Shown here: piece after piece, positions 25,644 through 34,032 of the stretch | Numbering within the stretch: position 1 is the first letter of the stretch | How the letters are laid out: the number at the start of each line of letters is the position of its first letter | Assembly: GCA_021299855.1 (NCBI GenBank) | Contig: JAJTEY010000027.1 | Location: 1 to 49,871 of the forward strand | DNA length: 49,871 nt | Reading direction: 5' to 3' | DNA from: Bacteroidota bacterium | Lineage (GTDB): Bacteria > Bacteroidota > Bacteroidia > Palsa-965 | Position numbers and translations under genes: made by a program | Notes under the pieces: model-generated | Database searches by the model: none | Told to the model about the DNA's origin: nothing | Seen by the model: the letters and a program-made list of their open reading frames with translations, nothing else

Positions 25644-26924
25644 AGCCCGTTTCATCATATTTTACAAAAATACCGCCAAAGATTGCGCCTGTCCGGAAGT
25701 TCATTCGTACTTATCCGCTACCTATTGTTAATAACAGGGTTGATTTTCAGCACCCTAAGCAAGGCTCAGAACACACCGGACGATTCTTTAAAAGTCACTA
25801 AAAGCTCCGGAGCATTAGATGCCATCGTAGAATATCAGGCGCGCGATTCCATGCGCTTCGACTTGGTCAATCAAATCGTGTATTTGTATGACAGCGCCAC
25901 TGTGAAGTACCAGAATATCGCTCTGTATGCACATTACATCGAGATCGATTTCAGGAACAACACCATCATGGCCGATGGTAAGAAGGATTCAACGGGCAAG
26001 TACATACAAGAAGCCATGTTCGATGAAGGCAGTCAGCAATTTGCAGCAAAAAAGTTGCGGTATAATTATCTTACTCGGAAAGGAAAAATTTTAGAAGCGG
26101 CTACACAGCAAGGTGACGGCTACGTGTTGGCTGAAGCTGCCAAGAAGGATTCTAACAATGTCATGTACATCGCAAATGGACGTTATACCACCTGCGATCT
26201 AAATCATCCGCACTTTGCAATTCGCGCACGAAAACTTAAAATTATTCCGGACGATAAAATTGTAACTGGCCCTGCATATCTTGAAATTGCAGATGTTCCT
26301 ACCCCACTCGCAGTACCATTTGGTTTCTTCCCGAATAAAAAAGGTCGTGCTTCGGGCATTTTGATTCCAGCTTACGGTGAATCACCACAATTGGGATTCT
26401 TCTTGAAAGATGGTGGTTACTACTGGGGCGTGAATGATAATTTGGACATGGCCGTGCGTGGCGATATTTATTCGAAAGGAAGCTGGGGTGCAAAAATGTT
26501 CACCAATTACCGATCACGTTATCATTATAATGGTAATGTCGCCTTTCGCTATTCCCGTATTCGCACCGGTGATGCAGAACTCCCAACCAATGTTGTACGA
26601 AACGATTTTTTCGTCAACTGGGTGCATATTCAGGATCCGAAATCAAATCCGAGCATGACGTTTTCTGCCAATGTTAATGCGGGTTCCAGCTCATACAATA
26701 CCTTCAATGCAGAACGACCTAACGATTATCTGGCGAATACATTTCAATCGAACGTAGCGTGGTCTAAAAACTGGAAAGTTGGTCGCCTTTCTGCAAATTT
26801 GCGTCACAGCCAGAATACGGTGACGCGTCGTGTAGACATGTCCTTGCCTCAAGTGGCTTTCACTGCCAACCGTTTCTATCCGTTTAAGAATCCGAATCAG
26901 CGTTGCAGATACGTTGTTCCGTAA
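25641..26924 (+). CDS. lptD: LptD-like outer-membrane LPS assembly protein, N-terminal part, frameshifted
   Basis: The first 427 residues of an LptD homologue, the outer-membrane barrel that inserts lipopolysaccharide. It has a signal peptide ending LSKAQ (about residue 43), then an OstA/LptA-like beta domain (VNQIVYLYDSATVKYQNIALYAHYI, GKKDSTGKYIQEAMFDEG), then the barrel start (LEIADVPTPLAVPFGFFPNKKGRASG). The frame breaks after FYPFKNPNQR and runs out in a short non-homologous tail to the stop at 26922. The homologous reading continues in another frame from about 26900 (next entry). The start is unsure: TTG 25641 lies on the predicted promoter, and TTG 25683 gives a better signal peptide. 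Confidence 0.85.
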   Translation: MSPFHHILQKYRQRLRLSGSSFVLIRYLLLITGLIFSTLSKAQNTPDDSLKVTKSSGALDAIVEYQARDSMRFDLVNQIVYLYDSATVKYQNIALYAHYIEIDFRNNTIMADGKKDSTGKYIQEAMFDEGSQQFAAKKLRYNYLTRKGKILEAATQQGDGYVLAEAAKKDSNNVMYIANGRYTTCDLNHPHFAIRARKLKIIPDDKIVTGPAYLEIADVPTPLAVPFGFFPNKKGRASGILIPAYGESPQLGFFLKDGGYYWGVNDNLDMAVRGDIYSKGSWGAKMFTNYRSRYHYNGNVAFRYSRIRTGDAELPTNVVRNDFFVNWVHIQDPKSNPSMTFSANVNAGSSSYNTFNAERPNDYLANTFQSNVAWSKNWKVGRLSANLRHSQNTVTRRVDMSLPQVAFTANRFYPFKNPNQRCRYVVP

Positions 26925-28140
26925 CGAATATCTATACGAACTGCGCAAATACATGCGCAATGGTATTCGCCAAAGTATGCCGATTCAAACCTCGTTCAAT
27001 GTGTTGAAGTATTTCACATTAACACCGAGTGTCAATTTAAATTCTGTTACACAGTTTTCTACCATTCGTAAAACATGGGACGCAACAAATGAAGTTGTTG
27101 TAACCGATACCATTAACGGGCCCCGCATGAACGTCGATTGGAATGCAAGTGTTGCGTTGAGTACACGAATATTCGGAACGTTTAAATTCAGGGGCACCAA
27201 GTACAGCATGGCACGACACACAATGACGCCATCCTTAAGTATGACCTATGTTCCTGATTTTACACAATCTAAATTCGGTTATTTCGAAACGGTACAAACT
27301 TCCGCATCAGGCAGTACAGCGTTGTATTCGGTATTTGACGGCGGTATATACGGCGCTCCTCCATTCGGTCGCGTGGGTGCTTTAGGCTTTAGTTTACTCA
27401 ACAGCTTAGAAGGAAAATTGCGTCCTAAAAACGATAGTGACGCCGCTAACGTACGCAACATGATAATTGATGCGCTCAACTTTAGCATGAGCTACAACTT
27501 CATGGCGAAAAACTTCAACTGGTCCACCATTAATGCCGGTTTCCGAACCAAGCTGTTTAAAAAGGTGGATGTTAACGCCAGCATCATTGCTGATCCTTAT
27601 CGTGTGAATGAATTGGGTGTTCGCATTGAACGATTCGAATGGAGAACAGGGAAGCGAATTGCCCGACTTACTGCGGCAAATCTTGCATTAACAACCAGTT
27701 TGCGCAAAGGCGGATTAACGGCAGCACAAACGCGAACTTCCAATCGCGGCACTGATCAGGAATTACAAATGATTAATTCCAACCCCAATGCGTACGTAGA
27801 TTTTAATGTGCCGTGGTCGTTGAATGTAACGTACAATTTGAGTTGGAACCGATCTTTTCTGGAAACCAATATTGCGCAGTCGGTGCGATTAGCAGGTGAT
27901 GTGAATATTACTTCCAAATGGAAAGTAGGTTTTGATTCCAGCTACGACTTGCAGATGAAGAAATTTGGATTCACTTCCTTCAACTTATATCGTGACTTAC
28001 ACTGCTGGGAAATGCAGTTCAATTGGATTCCGTTCGGTTTCCGTCAGAGTTACAACATCACCATTAACGTGAAATCAGCGGTATTGCAAGACTTGAAGGT
28101 TGCCCGCAAACGCGATTGGTTCGACTTTGCAGCACAGTAG
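26914..28140 (+). CDS. lptD: LptD-like protein, C-terminal barrel part, frameshifted
   Basis: The C-terminal barrel of the same LptD homologue, 408 residues from the first in-frame codon usable as a start. It shows amphipathic barrel strands with aromatic ends, such as MPIQTSFNVLKYFTLTPSVNLN and GTKYSMARHTMTPSLSMTYVPDF, and a last strand ending in DWFDFAAQ. In this frame, homologous-looking sequence already begins before 26914 (VADTLFRNEYLYEL), so the ATG is only the first convenient codon and not a real start. By memory of the family, roughly 20 residues between FYPF and VADTLF seem to be missing, beyond the frame change itself. Unless the break is an artefact, no functional LptD is made. 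Confidence 0.8.
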   Translation: MFRNEYLYELRKYMRNGIRQSMPIQTSFNVLKYFTLTPSVNLNSVTQFSTIRKTWDATNEVVVTDTINGPRMNVDWNASVALSTRIFGTFKFRGTKYSMARHTMTPSLSMTYVPDFTQSKFGYFETVQTSASGSTALYSVFDGGIYGAPPFGRVGALGFSLLNSLEGKLRPKNDSDAANVRNMIIDALNFSMSYNFMAKNFNWSTINAGFRTKLFKKVDVNASIIADPYRVNELGVRIERFEWRTGKRIARLTAANLALTTSLRKGGLTAAQTRTSNRGTDQELQMINSNPNAYVDFNVPWSLNVTYNLSWNRSFLETNIAQSVRLAGDVNITSKWKVGFDSSYDLQMKKFGFTSFNLYRDLHCWEMQFNWIPFGFRQSYNITINVKSAVLQDLKVARKRDWFDFAAQ

Positions 28141-28158
28141 TCACTGGGTTGAAGTGTG

Positions 28159-28167
28159 TATATTTGC
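28159..28167 (+). promoter_or_regulatory. -7 promoter element for the M28 peptidase gene
   Basis: TATATTTGC is an exact TAnnTTTG match. It lies inside the longest version of the downstream reading frame (from 28156) and so shows that the real start is ATG 28183, giving a leader of about 11 nt. Confidence 0.65.
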
Positions 28168-28182
28168 GCATACTCCAATCAC

Positions 28183-29598
28183 ATGACACGTTTATTGTTT
28201 CCTGTTTCGCTTTTGCTTTTGGTACTTGGTTCGGCGTTCGTACATTACCGTGAACGTCCTGATTTCGTTATGAAAAATACCGATTCCGACAGCGTAGCTT
28301 TTGCCAAGTTGTATGGTTCAGCTTTAGTTGAAGGCGAAGCACACGACAACTTGCGCTACTTGTGTAAAAATTTACCTCCACGCTTAAGCGGTTCTCCCGG
28401 CGCGGCTGCAGCTGTAGAATACACGTATCAGTTGCTTCAAAGTTTGAACGTGGACAGCGTTTGGAAACAACCTTGCATGGTTCCTCGTTGGGAACGTGGT
28501 GCTAAAGAACAAGCTAGAATTGTAGATTCCAAATCCGCAGGAAACGAACGTATGCGGATCTGCGCTTTAGGCGGATCTGTTGCCACTCCGGAAGGCGGGT
28601 TGATCGCTGATGTTATTGAAATACGGGACTTCTCACAATTGGAACTCTTGGGCAAAAAACACATTCAGGGCAAAATTGTGTTTTACAATTATTCATTCAA
28701 AGACGAATTGTATTCCTGTTTTGATCAATACGGCGATGCTGTAAAATATCGCTGGGCAGGTCCTTCAATGGCAGAAAAGATGGGCGCTGTAGGAGTTTTA
28801 GTTCGTTCCATGACGAATGCTATTGATACTTTTCCTCACACGGGCGTGATGCGTCAGGATTCACTGGCGGCTAAAATTCCTGCTGCAGCTATTTGTACTA
28901 AAGACGCCAATCGTTTAAGTCAGTTATTAAAACAAGAAGGACGCGTACAGTTTTACATGAACATGAATTGTAAAAAATATCCTGATGCACCATCGTTCAA
29001 TGTTATCGGAGAAATTAAGGGCAGTGAATTTCCGGAAGAGGTGATAGTATTTGGCGGGCATCTGGATGCATGGGATAATGGCGAAGGTGCGCACGATGAT
29101 GGTGCGGGCATTATGCAAGCCATCGAGATATTGCGATTGTTTAAAGCAACAGGAATTCGACCGAAACGTACCATTCGTGCAGTCATGTGGATGAATGAAG
29201 AAAATGGCGGTCGTGGTGCGGATGCTTATGCGAATGAGGCTTTTCGTAAAAATGAAAAACACATTGTAGCCATCGAGTCGGATGCGGGAGGATTTAGTCC
29301 ACGTGGTTTTGGAATGGACATGGCGAATGAGAAGAAACAGAAAATTCAAAGTTGGCAAAAGCTCTTTTATCCATGGGGTGTATATGAATTTACGCGTGGC
29401 GGTGGTGGTGCGGATATTGCTCCATTAAAGAAGCTGATGGGAACTCCTCAAATTGGTTTGCATCCTGACAGTCAGCGGTATTTCGATTATCATCATACAG
29501 CTAACGACATTTTCGAAAACGTTAATAAACGTGAACTGCATTTAGGAGCAGGAAGTATGGCAGCATTGATCTTCATGATTGACAAGTACGGTTTGTAA
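28183..29598 (+). CDS. M28 family zinc aminopeptidase
   Basis: An exported di-zinc peptidase of 471 residues. From ATG 28183 there is a signal peptide or membrane anchor (LLFPVSLLLLVLGSAF). A protease-associated-like insert is likely in about residues 120-260. The M28 catalytic core has GGHLDAWDNGEGAHDDGAG (zinc His, Asp and bridging Asp) and MWMNEENGG (catalytic Glu and zinc Glu), then ESDAGG and a late His in DYHHTANDIFENV. Members release N-terminal amino acids in the periplasm or outside. It is a single gene; thioredoxin follows with its own promoter. Confidence 0.93.
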   Translation: MTRLLFPVSLLLLVLGSAFVHYRERPDFVMKNTDSDSVAFAKLYGSALVEGEAHDNLRYLCKNLPPRLSGSPGAAAAVEYTYQLLQSLNVDSVWKQPCMVPRWERGAKEQARIVDSKSAGNERMRICALGGSVATPEGGLIADVIEIRDFSQLELLGKKHIQGKIVFYNYSFKDELYSCFDQYGDAVKYRWAGPSMAEKMGAVGVLVRSMTNAIDTFPHTGVMRQDSLAAKIPAAAICTKDANRLSQLLKQEGRVQFYMNMNCKKYPDAPSFNVIGEIKGSEFPEEVIVFGGHLDAWDNGEGAHDDGAGIMQAIEILRLFKATGIRPKRTIRAVMWMNEENGGRGADAYANEAFRKNEKHIVAIESDAGGFSPRGFGMDMANEKKQKIQSWQKLFYPWGVYEFTRGGGGADIAPLKKLMGTPQIGLHPDSQRYFDYHHTANDIFENVNKRELHLGAGSMAALIFMIDKYGL

Positions 29599-29716
29599 GG
29601 CTTTCAGAGATTATTGACTCGCAAACATTTAAACTAATTAACAATTCCGTGACAGCCTGTCAGTAAAAACATCAAGGCATAATACTTGTTCCTTCCAGTA
29701 CGTTATCGGAAATCCA

Positions 29717-29725
29717 TAATTTTGG
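29717..29725 (+). promoter_or_regulatory. -7 promoter element for trxA
   Basis: TAATTTTGG matches TAnnTTTG, 42 bases before ATG 29767. The start codon is preceded by an A-rich leader, as is usual in this phylum. Confidence 0.6.
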
Positions 29726-29766
29726 AAAACGATTAAAGGATTCATTCACATATAAAAATTAAAATC

Positions 29767-30087
29767 ATGGCACTCGAAATTACAGATGCAAACTTCGACG
29801 AAGTAGTAATGAAATCAGACAAACCGGTATTGGTTGACTTTTGGGCAGAATGGTGTGGACCTTGCCGCATGGTAGGACCGATCGTAGAAGAAATTTCTAA
29901 AGAAATGGAAGGCAAAGCTATCGTTGGTAAAGTTGACGTGGATCACAATCCAAATGTTTCAACCAACCATGGTATTCGCAATATCCCTACTATTTTGTTT
30001 TTCAAAAATGGTCAGGTTGTGGACAAGCAAGTTGGTGCAGTTCCAAAACAAGTATTAATGGACAAGCTGAACGCTTTGATGAACTAA
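29767..30087 (+). CDS. trxA: Thioredoxin
   Basis: A 106-residue cytoplasmic thioredoxin that reduces protein disulphides with electrons from thioredoxin reductase. The active site AEWCGPC puts the two Cys at 30 and 33. The cis-Pro motif is in RNIPTILFF, and the conserved Asp is in VLVDFWAEW. There is no signal peptide. It is monocistronic, with its own promoter element and a strong terminator directly after it. Confidence 0.98.
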   Translation: MALEITDANFDEVVMKSDKPVLVDFWAEWCGPCRMVGPIVEEISKEMEGKAIVGKVDVDHNPNVSTNHGIRNIPTILFFKNGQVVDKQVGAVPKQVLMDKLNALMN

Positions 30088-30103
30088 TAAATCGAAGACA
30101 TTT

Positions 30104-30131
30104 AAATCCCCGCAACTCGCGGGGATTTTTT
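30104..30131 (+). terminator. Rho-independent terminator after trxA
   Basis: A 10-bp stem, AAATCCCCGC (30104-30113) with GCGGGGATTT (30119-30128), a five-base loop, and a T tract to 30131. Confidence 0.95.
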
Positions 30132-30144
30132 ATGTCGTAATGCG

Positions 30145-30153
30145 TACCTTTAA
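30145..30153 (+). promoter_or_regulatory. -7 element directly before the DUF58 gene
   Basis: TACCTTTAA (TAnnTTT with A for G) ends six bases before ATG 30159, so the transcript would start at the start codon or within a few bases of it. Confidence 0.5.
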
Positions 30154-30158
30154 AAACC

Positions 30159-31091
30159 ATGAATACTTTACAGCAACAGGAAATTCAACAGTTCAGTCAC
30201 CTTGAGCTTCTTGCTCGACAAGTGGTGGAAGGTTTTATTACCGGTTTGCACAAAAGTCCGTTTCATGGTTTTAGCGTGGAATTTGCTGAGCATCGGTTGT
30301 ACAATAATGGGGAACCCACCAAGCATATCGATTGGAAATTATACGGACGGACGGATCGCATGTTCGTTAAGCGGTATGAAGAAGAAACCAATTTGCGTTG
30401 CCAGATTGTTATTGATCATTCCTCTTCGATGTACTACCCTGCTCCGGACCAATTAAAGCCGCGACAAGATTCGAAAATTACATTTGCCGTTAAATGTGCA
30501 GCGGCCATGATTGAGTTATTAAAAACACAACGCGACGCAGTAGGATTGTCGGTGTTTAGTGATAAGACTGAATTGCACACGGCAGCAAAGTCCGGATCTG
30601 TGCATCATAAAATGCTGTATCACGAGTTGGAGAAATTACTCCAAGCTCCGTCTTCCGATCAACGTCACACAACCCATGCTGTTCAAGCATTACACGAAGT
30701 AGCGGATAAAACACATCGCCGATCACTGATTGTAATTTTTAGTGATATGTTCGACTCCGGAACTGAGAGTGATGAATTGTTCTCGGCGTTGCAACACCTC
30801 CGACACAACAAACATGAAGTAGTGTTATTTCATGTTACGGATCGTCAGTCCGAACTGGATTTCGATTTTGACAATAAACCTTACACGTTTGTGGATGTTG
30901 AAACCGGAGAAGAAGTAAAAGCGCATCCTTCAGAAGTGCGGGAAGTATATCTGGAATCCATTCGCAAATTCAGTAACGAGCTTAAGTTACGTTGCGCTCA
31001 ATTTCGCATCGATTATATCGAAGTCGACGTCAGAGCGGGTTTTCATCAGGTGCTGATGCCTTATCTGGTGAAGCGTTCAAAGATGATATAA
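30159..31091 (+). CDS. DUF58 domain protein (vWA-like fold)
   Basis: A 310-residue soluble protein. The DUF58 signature is at about residues 28-75: [18 protein letters not shown] and [22 protein letters not shown] vWA-like core follows, with the MIDAS-type IDHSSSMY and later [12 protein letters not shown]58 proteins are usually encoded beside a MoxR AAA ATPase and BatA/BatB genes, none of which is near, so this is an isolated member. Its 3' end overlaps the 3' end of the convergent photolyase gene by 62 bases. Confidence 0.88.
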   Translation: MNTLQQQEIQQFSHLELLARQVVEGFITGLHKSPFHGFSVEFAEHRLYNNGEPTKHIDWKLYGRTDRMFVKRYEEETNLRCQIVIDHSSSMYYPAPDQLKPRQDSKITFAVKCAAAMIELLKTQRDAVGLSVFSDKTELHTAAKSGSVHHKMLYHELEKLLQAPSSDQRHTTHAVQALHEVADKTHRRSLIVIFSDMFDSGTESDELFSALQHLRHNKHEVVLFHVTDRQSELDFDFDNKPYTFVDVETGEEVKAHPSEVREVYLESIRKFSNELKLRCAQFRIDYIEVDVRAGFHQVLMPYLVKRSKMI

Positions 31092-32547
31092 ACGATCGTT
31101 CCGGATCGGTATGCATGACAATAATGCGTTGAACTTCTTCCTGTGCAAGGCTGCGCTTCATAGCATGTCGAATTCTTTGCTGTGCTAGTTTTGCCGTGCT
31201 ATTCCAATCTATCATTCGTTCCGGATAAACTTCCGCTACATCGGAACTGTGCATGGCGCGCTCTAAGGGTGTCAACTTCCACGGTTCATGAATCAAACCT
31301 CCGGGAATGTGCGCCAGTTCAGGAATCCATTTGCGAATAAAATCTCCATGCGGATCATGCAGTTGACCTTGCAACACCGGATTGTAAACACGAATAGTAT
31401 GCGTACCCACAACCGAAGCCTGCATTTGTATTTGCGGATAATGAATGCCTGGTTCATAATCCAAAAACTGTTGCGCTAAATGTAATGCAGGAATTTTCCA
31501 GTCTTGCCAAAGATTATGACAAACGAACGAAACCAGCATGGCGCGCATTCTGAAGTTGAGATATCCTGTTTTGTTGAGTGAACGCATGCAGGCATCAATC
31601 ATTGGAAAACCTGTTTTTCCTTGCATCCATCGCCGCAATAATTCATCATCAACACCGCGATCGATATCCAGCAAACCGCGATTTAATGTTTCAAATTCGT
31701 AACGCGGTTCCGACTCCAGCTTCTGCATGAAATGACTTCTCCAACGAATACGCGATAAGAAACTGACATGATTGCCGCTCAAACGTGGTGCGGTGTAAAC
31801 GGCATGTATAACTTGTTTTAACGACAAGCAACCCCATGTTAAGTATGGCGAAAGTCTGCTGCAGCCCGTGCGAGCTGCTTCCGGTTTTGAGATGGAACGA
31901 TTGTAACGCTGCAAACGTTCTTCTAAAAAGCTATTCAAGTATCGATGTGCAGCACGCTCTCCTCCGGGCTGAAAACGGGCATTTCCGGGCCACTTCAAAT
32001 TCAGTTCATGTAAGTTGTGCGCTGTTATTGCCCGAAATTTTGACGAAACGGCAAACTGAACAGACGACGTGAATTTTCTTGTTGTGCTTTCCATCGCAGC
32101 TTCCCATCGCTCACTCCATCCCGATTTGCGAAGGCCTCGCTCTACGCCGTTGCACGGTAATTCAGTCCAAAGAATTTCGTTATCAGCAAACCACTTTTTC
32201 ATTCGAACATCACGTTGATAACTCACCCAATTACCCGTTTCCTCATAGCTGACTACCTCTACAACTTGAAAATGTTGAACCAGCTCATCAAAAAATTGAT
32301 TTGCACTATCATGACCAACAATGATATCACCACCAAGAGTCTGTAGTTGCGAACGGAGATCGAGAACACTTTCCAATGCGAATCGGAAATGTCTGTGTGC
32401 AGCATCCGGCGCAGCGTATAGTTCGGGCTCAAAAATGAAGACGGGAATAACGGGCAGTTGAAATGACGATGCAACGTGCAACGCATCCTGATCATTCAGC
32501 CGCAGATCTTTCTTCAGCCACCAAACAACAACACGAGGTTTTACCAC
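31030..32547 (-). CDS. Cryptochrome/photolyase family protein
   Basis: A 505-residue FAD protein, likely a DNA photolyase that repairs pyrimidine dimers with blue light. The N-terminal Rossmann domain starts [18 protein letters not shown]. The FAD-binding domain shows [39 protein letters not shown], the motif [15 protein letters not shown] and the conserved [18 protein letters not shown]-like segment (here [10 protein letters not shown]). It also has [21 protein letters not shown]. The start is GTG at 32547, overlapping the flavin reductase stop. The 30-residue tail overlaps the DUF58 gene. Neighbouring flavin reductase could help to supply reduced flavin; this is inference. Confidence 0.92.
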   Translation of the reverse strand: MVKPRVVVWWLKKDLRLNDQDALHVASSFQLPVIPVFIFEPELYAAPDAAHRHFRFALESVLDLRSQLQTLGGDIIVGHDSANQFFDELVQHFQVVEVVSYEETGNWVSYQRDVRMKKWFADNEILWTELPCNGVERGLRKSGWSERWEAAMESTTRKFTSSVQFAVSSKFRAITAHNLHELNLKWPGNARFQPGGERAAHRYLNSFLEERLQRYNRSISKPEAARTGCSRLSPYLTWGCLSLKQVIHAVYTAPRLSGNHVSFLSRIRWRSHFMQKLESEPRYEFETLNRGLLDIDRGVDDELLRRWMQGKTGFPMIDACMRSLNKTGYLNFRMRAMLVSFVCHNLWQDWKIPALHLAQQFLDYEPGIHYPQIQMQASVVGTHTIRVYNPVLQGQLHDPHGDFIRKWIPELAHIPGGLIHEPWKLTPLERAMHSSDVAEVYPERMIDWNSTAKLAQQRIRHAMKRSLAQEEVQRIIVMHTDPERSFISSLNASPDKASAPDENPL

Positions 32548-33185
32548 CGCTTAATTTCAATTTCTTCAGGAGCAAGGTCCGGTTTGGCGTAACGCAGCCG
32601 CACACCCTCATTCACCGGATGGTAGGTATCGAGTCCTGTTATAGCAACGGCTCCGGCGTTCACCAAATCAATAAATCCATCTTCCTGAATGATGCCTTGC
32701 TCCGACCATATTTCCATAATCTCGCCGACTACTAAAATCGTATCGTTATACGGAATGGGAATTTCACCTTTGAACTTGCAACCTACACGCAAACGCGACT
32801 CTTTCACATATGGTGCAGGATTATTAAACATAAAGTACGGCGTTAAGCCCACATGTTGAAATTCGCTTTGTTCTCTGGTATAACGCGCGCTGGTTTGATG
32901 CGCCTGCTTAACAATATCCTTATTCACCTGATTAATCGTGTAGTATCCGGTTGCCTTAATGTTCTCGTAAGTATGTCGCTCGACAGATGCCGGACGTTGA
33001 ATAAAACCAATTAGCGCAGGATCGGCGCCCAGGTGAATAACAGAATTGAAAATGGCCACATTTGGAATGCCGTCAGGACTTACCGTGCCAATAAGGTTCG
33101 CACTTTTAAATCCGGCTAAGCAATTAATCAATCTTCTTCTCGCCTCTTTTTCCATAGAGGCAATCATTTCTGCTGTGAATTTCAT
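32541..33185 (-). CDS. Flavin reductase-like FMN-binding split-barrel protein
   Basis: A 214-residue protein of the flavin reductase-like domain family. It has [20 protein letters not shown], then [21 protein letters not shown] with a phosphate-binding motif, [20 protein letters not shown] and [22 protein letters not shown]. The best start is ATG 33185; the frame is also open to a TTG at 33203. The stop overlaps the photolyase GTG start by seven bases, so the two are co-transcribed and translationally coupled. Confidence 0.87.
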   Translation of the reverse strand: MKFTAEMIASMEKEARRRLINCLAGFKSANLIGTVSPDGIPNVAIFNSVIHLGADPALIGFIQRPASVERHTYENIKATGYYTINQVNKDIVKQAHQTSARYTREQSEFQHVGLTPYFMFNNPAPYVKESRLRVGCKFKGEIPIPYNDTILVVGEIMEIWSEQGIIQEDGFIDLVNAGAVAITGLDTYHPVNEGVRLRYAKPDLAPEEIEIKRW

Positions 33186-33282
33186 GTTAGCATAAACAAA
33201 CAAGTTGCCGTTAAGTTTTGCAGGAGGCTGCGATTCTAATTCCTTGAAAAACAGGAAAAACAGAGAATATTTTCAAAAAGTA

Positions 33283-33313
33283 TTTGCAGATTCGGGAATT
33301 CAATTAATTTTGC
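33283..33313 (+). promoter_or_regulatory. Bacteroidetes promoter of tRNA-Asp (-33 and -7)
   Basis: TTTG (33283-33286) and TAATTTTGC (33305-33313) are separated by 18 bases, close to the TTTG-N19-21-TAnnTTTG consensus. This is the only promoter in the window where both boxes are clear. It would start transcription near 33320. Confidence 0.75.
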
Positions 33314-33350
33314 AGACCCATTTACGGCAATACGCTGTTTTCAGGAAAAC

Positions 33351-33424
33351 GGATCGGTAGTTCAGCTGGTTAGAATGCCGCCCTGTCACGGCGGAGGTCG
33401 CGGGTTCGAGTCCCGTCCGGTCCG
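33351..33424 (+). tRNA. tRNA-Asp(GTC)
   Basis: A complete 74-nt cloverleaf. The acceptor stem is GGATCGG with CCGGTCC (one G-U pair) and discriminator G. The D arm contains AGCTGGTTAGA, the anticodon stem is CCGCC/GGCGG with loop CTGTCAC (anticodon GTC at 33385-33387), and the T arm is GCGGG TTCGAGT CCCGT. The 3' CCA is not encoded. A promoter lies upstream and a terminator directly downstream, so it is a single-tRNA transcript. Confidence 0.98.
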
Positions 33425-33427
33425 CAA

Positions 33428-33454
33428 AAGCTCTCAGAAATGAGGGCTTTTTTG
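33428..33454 (+). terminator. Rho-independent terminator after tRNA-Asp
   Basis: A 9-bp stem, AAGCTCTCA (33428-33436) with TGAGGGCTT (33441-33449, one G-T pair), a GAAA loop and a run of T. Confidence 0.92.
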
Positions 33455-33567
33455 TTTCTTTTCAGTTCTGTATTGAACATAAAACGTAATTCATGTTCGT
33501 TGAATTCGTTTACCGACGCTGCAGTCAACACCCTCACGATATTTCCCCTCCTCTCCCTACAATTCCG

Positions 33568-33576
33568 TATTTTTAC
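33568..33576 (+). promoter_or_regulatory. -7 promoter element for the HAD-UbiA-DprE cluster
   Basis: TATTTTTAC fits TAnnTTT with A for G, about 20 bases before GTG 33596. It argues against any start further upstream. Confidence 0.45.
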
Positions 33577-33595
33577 CGCAATAACCAGAGCCCTT

Positions 33596-33709
33596 GTGAT
33601 TTTAGTTGTTGATTTCGACGGTACGTACTTGAAGAACGATTTTTTCGCTGAACAGTTTTATAAAAAACTTATCGAAAATCCGTCCTATTTACTCTATCAC
33701 GGAATGTAA
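33596..33709 (+). pseudogene. HAD phosphatase-like gene, 5' fragment before frameshift
   Basis: The beginning of a HAD-superfamily protein. From GTG 33596 it reads VILVVDFDGTYLKNDFFAEQF with HAD motif I (DFDGT), then KKLIENPSYLL, and stops at 33707 after YHGM. Homologous-looking sequence continues in another frame (next entry). Such HAD domains often precede, or are fused to, UbiA-family prenyltransferases like the one that follows. The suggested role is removing the 5-phosphate from polyprenyl-phosphoribosyl-phosphate; this is inference from the cluster. Confidence 0.7.
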
Positions 33710-34032
33710 ATCCGACTTATGCAGCTGAACAGCTGGTGCAGCCTACAGTTGCTGAATTTCTTCGCAATCGAAAAGCCCAATACAACAGCATAGTTTTGGT
33801 TACGGCAAGTCCGGAGGATTTTGTGAAACGCATTTTACATAACGACACTACCTTCGATGAAATTCACGGAACGAAAGACGTAAACCTCAAGGGTAATAAT
33901 AAGTTGCAATTCATTCGCGATAAATTCGGTGAGGAGTTCCATTATATCGGGGATAGTTCAGCGGACACACATATTTTTCAAGCAGCCCGAAAAGCTTTTC
34001 GGGTAAAAAACGGCAGCATACATGAACTCTAG
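33706..34032 (+). pseudogene. HAD phosphatase-like gene, 3' fragment after frameshift
   Basis: Continuation of the HAD protein in another frame: VNPTYAAEQLVQPTVAEFL, then motif II SIVLVTASPEDFVKRIL, EIHGTKDVNLKGNNKLQFI with the motif III Lys, and motif IV YIGDSSADTHIF. By comparison with family members from memory, about 15-20 residues between the first fragment and this one seem to be absent. The 3' end overlaps the UbiA start by 11 bases, so the two are probably coupled. All HAD catalytic motifs are present across the two halves. A sequencing or assembly error is therefore a real possibility. Confidence 0.7.

Noticed and set aside
28156-28182. Longer M28 peptidase start
   Set aside because: It overlaps an exact -7 promoter box and spoils the signal peptide; ATG 28183 fits better.
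33440-33595. Longer start for the HAD gene beginning at an ATG in the tRNA terminator
   Set aside because: That start lies within the terminator stem of tRNA-Asp and upstream of a promoter-like element; the extra residues have no HAD character.
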